A stretch of 64,000 nt of DNA from Streptomyces sp. R21 (lineage in GTDB: Bacteria > Actinomycetota > Actinomycetes > Streptomycetales > Streptomycetaceae). The stretch lies in the NCBI RefSeq assembly GCF_041051975.1, contig NZ_CP163435.1, positions 1,612,001 through 1,676,000 of the forward strand, read 5' to 3'. The position numbers were made by a program, and so were the translations under genes. Shown here in pieces: positions 15,239-22,173 of this stretch; position 1 is the first letter of the stretch, and the number at the start of each line of letters is the position of its first letter. The notes under the pieces are model-generated. The model was not told the origin of the DNA and ran no database searches. It saw only the letters and a program-made list of their open reading frames with translations.

Positions 15239-17133
15239 CGTGCCCCCGCTGTCCGGTTGTGCAGGAGCCGGGCCCATGGCTCGGGCCGCTCGGTGCCCTC
15301 CGGCAGCCGTACCCGCACGGCCGTGTCACCGCTCTCCCGCGGGGTCCGGTCGAGTACGCCGAGCAGGTCGGAGGCATTGCGTCGCAGCAGATCCGCCAGC
15401 AGTGCGCGGTCCGCCGAGGCCAGGAGTTCGGCGACGGCCTCCGGGGCCACGGGGTCCAGCACCGGCGCACCCCCGGTCAGCACCTGACGTGCGGTGGCGG
15501 CCAACGCGGCTGCTTCCAGGGCCACTTCGGCGAGGGTCCGGTCGGGGACGGCGGCGCCCCGCAGATGGTCGTACGCTGCCTCCAGCGCGCTGGTGTCCAT
15601 CACCTTCTTCCGGATGTGGCGAGGGCGCCGCCTTCCGGGCCTCACCTCCTCCCGCTCGCCCTGCACCCCCGCGAGTGCGAGGGTGATCAGCCGCCGGGTC
15701 CCGGCGGGCCCGAGATCCGGCAACTCGCCGACCAGGTCGACGACTTCGGGATCGCCTCCGCAGCGCAGGAACTTCTCGCCCGTGAGTTCCGCGAGCGCGG
15801 CGTGATCCGCGCTGCCCACGGCCCCGACGGCCTCCGGCCGCTCCGCCCGCAGTTCCCGCCCGTCCCGCAGCCGTACGACGACCCGGGCGCCCAGCCGCTT
15901 CGTCGCCCACCGGAAGTCGGTCTCGGGGGCGAGCCACGGCGGGGGCAGGACGTCGGCCGCCCGCTCGTCGGCCGCCCGCACCCACGCCTCCGCCCGTTTC
16001 CCGGCCCGGCGCAGCGCCTGGCCCAGGGGCGCGGTGGCGAGCAGTGCGGCCCGGCTCAGTTCGGGGTCGTGGACGGTGCGCACCTTCGCCGCCAGCTCCC
16101 ATCGTTCGGGGCGCTCCACCGCGGGAGGCGCCAGGTCGGCGGGGAGCAGGGCGCCGGTGAGGAGGGCGGTGGCCACGTTGTACGGGAGGGAGAAGTTGAG
16201 CGCGGCGACACCGGAGCCGGGGCCGATGTCCGCCCCCCGTGCGGTCCGGTCGAGGCCGTGGGTGAAGAGGGAGCCCTCGACGACGACCTCCGCGATGTCG
16301 TCGGCGTCGATTCCCGCCGTGTGCAGGTCGACCGCGCAGTCGACGGCGGCGCTGGTGTACGCGCTGCCGGGGTGCACCTTGTAGGAGAGGGTCTCGGTGT
16401 GCCAGAGGGTGCCGAGTCCGGCGACGGCCTCCTCGGGCAGGGGCACCTCGGCAAACTGGTGCAGGAATCCCTGGGGGTGTTCCAGTACGTCGCCGGGTCC
16501 GCGCAGCCCCGCGTGCGCACCGTCGCAGGCGCTGAGCCCCGTCTGCAAGGGCGCGACCGCCGCGAACCCCTTGGCGTCGGTGGCGAGGAAGCCGCGGGCG
16601 AGGGGCCATGTCGGCACCGAGAAGGCGAGCCCGAGCGCGTCCGTCCAGGTCCCCGCGGGGGCCTCCTCCGCGCGCAGCCGTCCGGCGACCGCACCGGCGA
16701 GGTGGGTGTGTCCGGCGGCCTGGCCGCGGAAGGGGCCCAGGGTCGCGGCGGCGGTGATGCGGGCCGCCGTCTCGTTCGCGGCGAGGATCGCGGTGAGCAG
16801 CTGATGGCCGTCGAGGGCGAGCGGCGCCGCGTACGCCACGGGGACGGTGACGCAGGAGTGCGAGAGGTGTCCGGCGTACGCGGTGTCGTCGTAGTCGAGG
16901 CAGATGGCCGCCATCGCGAGCGAGACGGCGGCGCGCGCGGGGTCGTCGTGCAGCGGGCCGCCGTACGCCCGGACGATCCGACCGCCGAGCGGGTGCGCGT
17001 ATCCGGCGCGGGCGGCGGCGAGTTGGCTGAGGAGCTGGCACTTGAGGTGGGCGACGACACGGTCGGGGGCGTCGCCCAGCTCCATGTCGCCGGCCCAGGC
17101 GGCGAGTTGCCCGATGAGGGTGGGCCGGGTCAT
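15235..17133 (-). CDS. MmgE/PrpD-family dehydratase with C-terminal extension (VlmK-like)
   Basis: A 632-residue protein whose first ~500 residues are MmgE/PrpD (CLDYDDTAYAGHLSHSCVTV, LAANETAARITAAATLGPF, SYKVHPGSAYTSAAVDCAVD). In valanimycin biosynthesis VlmK, of this family, removes phosphate from the VlmJ-phosphorylated hydrate to make the acrylate double bond. A VlmJ-type kinase gene is 2.8 kb away. The protein is about 120-150 residues longer than usual. A basic linker (RPGRRRPRHIRKK) leads into a helical tail beginning MDTSALEAAY, whose own ATG (15600) has a purine-rich sequence before it; the tail may be a fused or separately started protein. The 262-bp gap on its 5' side holds its promoter. 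Confidence 0.8.
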   Translation of the reverse strand: MTRPTLIGQLAAWAGDMELGDAPDRVVAHLKCQLLSQLAAARAGYAHPLGGRIVRAYGGPLHDDPARAAVSLAMAAICLDYDDTAYAGHLSHSCVTVPVAYAAPLALDGHQLLTAILAANETAARITAAATLGPFRGQAAGHTHLAGAVAGRLRAEEAPAGTWTDALGLAFSVPTWPLARGFLATDAKGFAAVAPLQTGLSACDGAHAGLRGPGDVLEHPQGFLHQFAEVPLPEEAVAGLGTLWHTETLSYKVHPGSAYTSAAVDCAVDLHTAGIDADDIAEVVVEGSLFTHGLDRTARGADIGPGSGVAALNFSLPYNVATALLTGALLPADLAPPAVERPERWELAAKVRTVHDPELSRAALLATAPLGQALRRAGKRAEAWVRAADERAADVLPPPWLAPETDFRWATKRLGARVVVRLRDGRELRAERPEAVGAVGSADHAALAELTGEKFLRCGGDPEVVDLVGELPDLGPAGTRRLITLALAGVQGEREEVRPGRRRPRHIRKKVMDTSALEAAYDHLRGAAVPDRTLAEVALEAAALAATARQVLTGGAPVLDPVAPEAVAELLASADRALLADLLRRNASDLLGVLDRTPRESGDTAVRVRLPEGTERPEPWARLLHNRTAGAR

Positions 17134-17395
17134 GCCGTCGGCTCCCGGTCGCGGCCGCCGCCCTTGTCGGTCGCGCTTGCACCCGGGGTGGGCTCCGGGG
17201 CGGCCGGTCGGAAAACTGAGCAGCTCCGGGGAAGCATGGGTTTGTTCCCGCGCCCGCCGCCAGTGTCACAGCGAGTGTGTGCTGTCGCTCTGGCGGGCGA
17301 AAGCCCTTGCAGCGCGGCCAAGCGGGCCTTTGGCCGGTGTGGCCGGAGGGCGGCGTCGGGGCGTGCCTGCGCTCCCCCTCGGTCGCCGAGGCCGT

Positions 17396-19006
17396 TCACG
17401 CGCTCGCCTCCGCCGAGGCGTCGCGCTCCGCCGGGCCGGTCGCGGGCGCCTCGTACGCGTCCGCGACCCGGCCCGGCTTCCCCCGAAGGAGCACCAGCGC
17501 ACAGAGTCCTCCGATCAGCGTCCCAGCCGCCGCCACCTGCATCACCAGATGCATCCCGTCGACGAAGACGGGACCGACGGCGTCCTGTACCGACCGCCGC
17601 AGTTCGGCCGGCAGCGCGTCGGTGCGCGACAGATCGCCCCCGCTGAGGAGGTCGTACGCCTGTGCTCGCGCCGTCCGCGGCATGGCAACCGCGGACAGCG
17701 CGTCCGGCAGGCTGCCGCGCAGGTGCCGCAGCAGCAGTGCCCCGGCCAGCGCGACCCCGAAGACCGCGCCGACCTGGCGGAACGTGTTGGAGATCCCGGA
17801 CGCCGTGCCGGCCTGTTCGGCGGGGACCGAGCCAAGGAGCGCCACGGTCGCGGGCGCCCCGGTGAACGAGACACCGATGCCGAGCAGCGCCAACGCCCAC
17901 CAGTAGCCGCCGAAGCCGGTTCCGGCGTCGAGGACGGTCAGGCCGTACAGGCCGCCCGCGGAGCACAGCGAGCCGAACACGATGGGGCGGCGCGGACCGG
18001 CCCTGGACGCGACGACGCTCGCCGCGAACGAGGCGATCATGATCGGCACGGTCAGCGCGAGGAACCGTACGCCGGTCTGAACGCTGCTGAGCCCCTGCAC
18101 GGTCTGCAGGTGCAGCGTCAGCAGGAAGATCGCCGCGAACAGCCCGAACAGGCTGAGGAAGTTGACGGCTCCGGCTACCGCCACGACCGGCCTGCGGAAC
18201 AGGTGCAGCGGCAGCATCGGATCGGGCTGCCGCAGTTCCCAGGCCACGAATCCGGTCAGTGTCACGGCGGACACGGCGAAGGCGCCGAGGATGAGCGCGG
18301 AGCGCCAGCCCTCGGTGTTGCCCTCGATGAGCGCGTACGCGAGGGCCGCGATCGCGACGACGAACAGCAGCTGTCCCACGATGTCCAGACGCCGGGCGCG
18401 CGGCCCGTGGTTCTCGCTCAGCAGGCGGGACAGTACGACGGTGGCGAGCAGCCCGATGGGCACGTTGACCCAGAAGATGCTCTGCCAGCCGACCGAGTCG
18501 ACGAGCAGGCCGCCGACCACCGGTCCGGCGGAGAGTGCGAGTCCGCCGATGCCCGCCCAGATGCCGATCGCCCGGGCGCGCGCGACGGCCTCGGTGTACG
18601 TGGCGGAGACCAGCGCGAGCGACACCGGGATCATGATCGACCCGCAGACACCCTGGATCGCGCGCCCCACCAGCAGGACGCTCGTCGAGCCCGCCAGCGC
18701 GCACAGGACCGAGCTCAGCGTGAAGCCGATCAGCCCGCCCAGGAACAGCCGCTTGCGGCCGACGACGTCGCCGAGTGTGCCCGAGGTGAGCAGCAGACAG
18801 GCGAAGGCCAGCGCGTAGGCGTCGACGATCCACTGCAGCCCGGTGATGTCCGCGGAGAGATCCTGCTGGATGTCGGGCAGCGCCACATTCACGATCGTGG
18901 CGTCGAGGTACACCATGAACACGCCGAAGCAGACGAAGCCGAGCAGCAGCCCCTTGCGAGGGCCACGCGTGCCTCGGAGGTCATGGTGGTTTGTGGTGTC
19001 GCTCAT
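17396..19006 (-). CDS. DHA2-type MFS drug exporter
   Basis: About 536 residues with 14 predicted membrane segments. The signature DATIVNVALPDIQQDL lies in the first segment, followed by GTLGDVVGRKRLFLGG in the loop and GRAIQGVCGSIMIPVSLALV. This subfamily exports antibiotics and dyes by proton antiport. It lies inside the azoxy cluster and is divergent from a TetR across a region with two perfect TetR-type operators, so it is probably the export/self-resistance gene. ATG 19006 is chosen because GAGGA precedes it, and because an upstream start would overlap the operators. Confidence 0.9.
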   Translation of the reverse strand: MSDTTNHHDLRGTRGPRKGLLLGFVCFGVFMVYLDATIVNVALPDIQQDLSADITGLQWIVDAYALAFACLLLTSGTLGDVVGRKRLFLGGLIGFTLSSVLCALAGSTSVLLVGRAIQGVCGSIMIPVSLALVSATYTEAVARARAIGIWAGIGGLALSAGPVVGGLLVDSVGWQSIFWVNVPIGLLATVVLSRLLSENHGPRARRLDIVGQLLFVVAIAALAYALIEGNTEGWRSALILGAFAVSAVTLTGFVAWELRQPDPMLPLHLFRRPVVAVAGAVNFLSLFGLFAAIFLLTLHLQTVQGLSSVQTGVRFLALTVPIMIASFAASVVASRAGPRRPIVFGSLCSAGGLYGLTVLDAGTGFGGYWWALALLGIGVSFTGAPATVALLGSVPAEQAGTASGISNTFRQVGAVFGVALAGALLLRHLRGSLPDALSAVAMPRTARAQAYDLLSGGDLSRTDALPAELRRSVQDAVGPVFVDGMHLVMQVAAAGTLIGGLCALVLLRGKPGRVADAYEAPATGPAERDASAEASA

Positions 19007-19012
19007 CGCCGT

Positions 19013-19105
19013 CCTCACGTGAGGGGCCTGGCCGAACCGGTCGCTACGCGGGACCATAATGACCGACGGTCAGTCAGTCAACGCCGAGTGACCGACGGTC
19101 AGTCA
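19013..19105. promoter_or_regulatory. TetR operators in the exporter/TetR divergent promoter
   Basis: TGACCG-A-CGGTCA, a perfect 6-bp inverted repeat, occurs at 19060-19072 and 19089-19101. Each is followed by GTCA, giving a 17-bp direct repeat 29 bp apart. A separate 12-bp palindrome CCTCACGTGAGG lies at 19013-19024, next to the exporter ribosome-binding site. The arrangement is classic for a TetR repressing itself and a divergent exporter. Confidence 0.75.
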
Positions 19106-19130
19106 ACTTACGTAGACCAGAGGAGACTTC

Positions 19131-19757
19131 GTGGCCGCGATACGCACGACACCCCCGACAGCGCCGCGCCGGAAACGGGTGGCCAAGAGCCCCGAGGACC
19201 GCAGGGCGGCGCTCATCCGGGGTGCGGGCCGGGTCTTCCGCGAGAAGGGCTTCGCCGCCGCGACGGTCGCCGAACTGGCGGAGGCGGGTGAGGTCGCCAA
19301 GGGCACCTTCTACCTCTACTTCGACTCCAAGGACCATCTGCTGGGCGCCATGTGGGAGGAGTACGTCGACGGATTCCTGCGGTCCACCCAGGAGTTGCTG
19401 GAGACGGACGGGGACTGGTGGCCCACACTCGACCGGCTCATCCGCGCCCTGGTGGACCACGCCGTCGACAACGCCGCCCTGCACCGCATCGTGTACGGGT
19501 CGGCGAACGCGAAGGCGCTGGAGCTGTGCCGGACGTCCAACCAGCGTGTCGTGGACGTGATGGTCGCGTTCGTCCGACGCGGCGCCCGCGCCGGGGTGTT
19601 CCGTGCCTACGACCCGACTCTCGTCTGCCGGATGCTCTTCCACGCGGCCGACGGGCTCCTCGACGATCTGATCAGCCGGGGTGAGCAGGTCGATCCCGAG
19701 GTGATCGTGGCAGCCGTACGGGAGTTGACGCATCGAGGGCTGGGCGACACCGCCTGA
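19131..19757 (+). CDS. TetR-family repressor of the divergent exporter
   Basis: A 208-residue TetR protein. The N-terminal helix-turn-helix reads GRVFREKGFAAATVAELAEAGEVAKGTFYLYFDSKDHLL. The C-terminal ligand domain follows. The GTG at 19131 has AGAGGAG before it. It is divergent from the MFS exporter and separated from it by two copies of a palindromic operator. Such repressors usually release DNA on binding the exported compound or an intermediate, giving feed-forward export. The tRNA-like gene and kinase follow on the same strand. Confidence 0.9.
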   Translation: MAAIRTTPPTAPRRKRVAKSPEDRRAALIRGAGRVFREKGFAAATVAELAEAGEVAKGTFYLYFDSKDHLLGAMWEEYVDGFLRSTQELLETDGDWWPTLDRLIRALVDHAVDNAALHRIVYGSANAKALELCRTSNQRVVDVMVAFVRRGARAGVFRAYDPTLVCRMLFHAADGLLDDLISRGEQVDPEVIVAAVRELTHRGLGDTA

Positions 19758-19850
19758 CCCACCCACTCGAAACCGACGCGCGGGCGTCTCAGGACGATCT
19801 CATCGACATCTCAGCGGAGTTCGGCAGTCTCTCCGGCGCAAGGACATCCG

Positions 19851-19937
19851 GGAGAGGTGCCCGCAGCGGCCCAACGGGGTTCCGGCGTCAGCCGGATCGG
19901 GTGCAAGCCCACGCAGGTTCAAATCCTGCCCTCTCCG
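19851..19937 (+). tRNA. tRNA-Ser-like RNA gene with a non-canonical anticodon loop
   Basis: An 87-nt cloverleaf. The 7-bp acceptor GGAGAGG/CCTCTCC is perfect. The D arm is CCCG/CGGG with loop CAGCGGCCCAA, the long variable arm is GGG...CCC, and the T arm is GCAGG-TTCAAAT-CCTGC. The discriminator is G and CCA is not encoded. The long variable arm, G73 and D-loop sequence are those of bacterial tRNA-Ser. The anticodon arm is abnormal: the best stem (TCCGG/CCGGA, 19881-19885 with 19892-19896) leaves a 6-nt loop CGTCAG. In the standard register position 33 is C, not U, and the stem has a mismatch. It should not decode normally. It lies between the TetR and the kinase, in a cluster whose key step uses seryl-tRNA. 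Confidence 0.72.
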
Positions 19938-19970
19938 CGAGCAATGCCGAGTGCGCGGGAGGGTGCGTCG

Positions 19971-20909
19971 ATGAGCGACGTCCTCAAGTCCGGTCCAGAC
20001 GTCCTCAAGTCCGTTCTGGTGGTGGCCAATCCGGCCGCGGGATCGTGTACACCGGACGCGGTGGAGAAGACGGTCGGGCTGCTCTCCAAGGCGGCCGCGA
20101 CCGTGGAGCTGCGACTGACCGCCGGACCGGACCACGCCCGGACCCTCGCCCGCGAGGCCGTCTCCGCCGGCGCGGCCGACACGGTGGTGGCGATCGGCGG
20201 CGACGGTACGGCCCACGAGGTGATGACCGGGCTGATGGACGCGGGCGGCGACGCGGCCCTCCTCGCGCTCCCCTTCGGCACCGGCAACTCCTTCTACCGT
20301 GCGATCTGGTCGGACCGGCCGTGGCGGGCGGCGCTGGACGCCGTCCTCGCCACGCCGTATGTGCGGCGGATCGATCTGGCCGCGGTCGCGGAGACCGGCG
20401 GCCTCGCGCTCCTGGGCGCGTCCTCGGGGCTGGCCGCACAGACCCTGGTCACCGCCCGCGAGGTCGCCGGCACCGGCCGGGACCGGTACCAGGAGGCGGT
20501 GACACGCGCGGTGGCCGACGGCTTCCGCCCCTATCCGGGCCGGGTCACCGTCGACGGCGTCGAGGTGCACCGCGGCCCGACAGTGTGTGCGAACGTCGGC
20601 GGCGGCCGTCATCGCGCGGGCCGCTTCCTGCTCCTGCCGCACTCCGCCCTGGACGACGGCCTGCTCGATGTCTGCGTGGCCGGCCCCGGCCTGCCCCTGC
20701 CCGAACTCCTCCAACTCGCCCGCGACGGAGCCCATGTGGGCCGTAAGGGGGTGGTGTACGCCCGAGGCCGCCGGATCGTCGTGGAACGCACCGACGGCCG
20801 ACCCGTCCTCTTCGAGTACGACGGCGATCTCGCCCCGAAGGCCGCCTCCCGCTACACGCTGGACGTCGTGCCGCGGGCCCTCACGGTCCTGGCACCGCCC
20901 CGGTCCTGA
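19971..20909 (+). CDS. Diacylglycerol kinase-family lipid/small-molecule kinase (VlmJ-like)
   Basis: A 312-residue DAGK-catalytic-domain protein. The nucleotide-binding core VVAIGGDGTAHEVMTGL is followed by LPFGTGNSF, both hallmarks of the family. VlmJ of valanimycin is of this family and phosphorylates the alcohol of valanimycin hydrate so that VlmK can eliminate it. A VlmK-like gene is in the same cluster. The ATG at 19971 has GGGAGGG seven bases upstream. Extension of the frame upstream to 19857 would read through the tRNA-like gene and is rejected. The last 29 bp overlap the 3' end of the convergent siderophore decarboxylase gene. Confidence 0.85.
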   Translation: MSDVLKSGPDVLKSVLVVANPAAGSCTPDAVEKTVGLLSKAAATVELRLTAGPDHARTLAREAVSAGAADTVVAIGGDGTAHEVMTGLMDAGGDAALLALPFGTGNSFYRAIWSDRPWRAALDAVLATPYVRRIDLAAVAETGGLALLGASSGLAAQTLVTAREVAGTGRDRYQEAVTRAVADGFRPYPGRVTVDGVEVHRGPTVCANVGGGRHRAGRFLLLPHSALDDGLLDVCVAGPGLPLPELLQLARDGAHVGRKGVVYARGRRIVVERTDGRPVLFEYDGDLAPKAASRYTLDVVPRALTVLAPPRS

Positions 20910-22173
20910 CCGTCGGGCCACTCGGGTCGCGGTCCGCGCTCTGGTCCGCGTCTCGGTCCATGTCTCCGTCCGCGTCCAGGAAGTGGAAACCGGGCGCCGG
21001 GTGCATGAGGAAGTCGTGGTGGGAGATGTTCCAGGCGTAGGCGCCCGCGAGGGAGAACGCCACGCGGTCGCCCGCGCGCAGCCCCGCGGCCGGAACGCCG
21101 CGGGCCAGGAGATCCTTCGGCGTGCACAACTGGCCGGTGAGGGTGATCTGTTCGTGCTGTGCGACGGGTCGCTGCCAGGGGTGCGGCCAGGCGTCCACCG
21201 CCAGAACGGTGCAGGGCTGGTCGTGCCCCTTGGTCGCCGGGGTGCGCAGATGGTGGGTGCCGCCGCGGACCACGGCGAACTCCTCGCCGTGGCTGGTCTT
21301 CACGTCCAGCACCTCGGTCGCGTACCAGCCGCAGTACGCGGTCAGCGCCCGGCCGGGCTCGATGCGCAACGTCAGGTTCCGGTGAGTGTCGGCCAGTCGG
21401 GCAAGCCCCTTGCCGTACGCGGCCCAGTCGAAGCGGGCCTCGGGGTCGGCGTAGTCCACCGCCATGCCGCCTCCCACGTTCACCTCGGCGAGGCGGACGC
21501 GGTGGCGCGCGGCCAGGTCCGTGGCCCAGGTGACGACGGTCTCGGCCACCGCGAGCTGTTCGGCCGCGTGCAGTCCGCTGGCCAAGTGGGCGTGTATGCC
21601 CCGGAGTTCGAGGTGGGGAAGGCTCCCGTCGGTGAGCCGTCGGATCACTCGGTCGGCCCGTGCCGGGTCGAGGCCGAAGGGGGTGGGGCGGCCGCCCATC
21701 GCCAGGGAGCTCCCGGCGAGCGCGCCGTCGCCCACGGCAAGGTTGAAGCGCGGCAGGACCGCCACCCGGCGGCCCGGCGCGACCCGCAGGGCCAGTTCGG
21801 CGAGCACCCCGAGTTCGTACTCGCTCTCCACATGGAAGCGCTCCACGCCCCGCTCCAGAGCCCCGGCGATCTCCGTCGGCGTCTTGCCCGGACCACCGAA
21901 GGCCAGCGGGCGTCCGGGCACCGCCTTGTCCACATGCGCGAGTTCGCCGCCGGAGGAGACCTCGTAGCCGTCGACGTACGGGGAGAGCGCGGCCAGGATC
22001 TCAGGCTCCGGGTTGGCCTTGGCCGCGTAGTACAGCTCGACGCGCTCGGGCAGCGCGGCCCGCACGGTGTCCGCGTGCGCACGCAGTGCCGCCAAGTCGT
22101 AGAGGTAGGCGGGGAGTTCGGCCGGTGGCAGGGACAGGACCCGTGAGCGCACTGCTGGGGTCGGGTCGGTCAT
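20881..22173 (-). CDS. Type III PLP-dependent decarboxylase of NIS siderophore operon (PvsE-like)
   Basis: A 430-residue alanine-racemase-fold decarboxylase (DAP/ornithine decarboxylase group). The PLP lysine is in ELYYAAKANPEPEIL, the phosphate-binding glycines in EVNVGGGMAVDY, and the C-terminal catalytic region includes GQLCTPKDLL. In vibrioferrin biosynthesis PvsE decarboxylates a serine-derived unit to give the ethanolamine part. It is the last gene of a five-gene overlapping operon; its ATG overlaps the NIS synthetase stop (ATGA). The tail overlaps the convergent kinase by 29 bp. Confidence 0.85.
   Translation of the reverse strand: MTDPTPAVRSRVLSLPPAELPAYLYDLAALRAHADTVRAALPERVELYYAAKANPEPEILAALSPYVDGYEVSSGGELAHVDKAVPGRPLAFGGPGKTPTEIAGALERGVERFHVESEYELGVLAELALRVAPGRRVAVLPRFNLAVGDGALAGSSLAMGGRPTPFGLDPARADRVIRRLTDGSLPHLELRGIHAHLASGLHAAEQLAVAETVVTWATDLAARHRVRLAEVNVGGGMAVDYADPEARFDWAAYGKGLARLADTHRNLTLRIEPGRALTAYCGWYATEVLDVKTSHGEEFAVVRGGTHHLRTPATKGHDQPCTVLAVDAWPHPWQRPVAQHEQITLTGQLCTPKDLLARGVPAAGLRAGDRVAFSLAGAYAWNISHHDFLMHPAPGFHFLDADGDMDRDADQSADRDPSGPTVRTGAVPGP

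Noticed and set aside
14869..17646. A 925-codon plus-strand frame opposite the MmgE/PrpD gene
   Set aside because: No recognisable domain and biased composition; the minus strand has a clear MmgE/PrpD protein.
19851..19937. Selenocysteine tRNA, because TCA occurs in the loop
   Set aside because: The acceptor stem is 7 bp and the D and variable arms are of tRNA-Ser size; tRNA-Sec has a longer acceptor branch, and no sel genes are near.
19857..19970. N-terminal extension of the kinase reading through the tRNA-like gene
   Set aside because: The cloverleaf explains this stretch and ATG 19971 has a strong ribosome-binding site at normal spacing.
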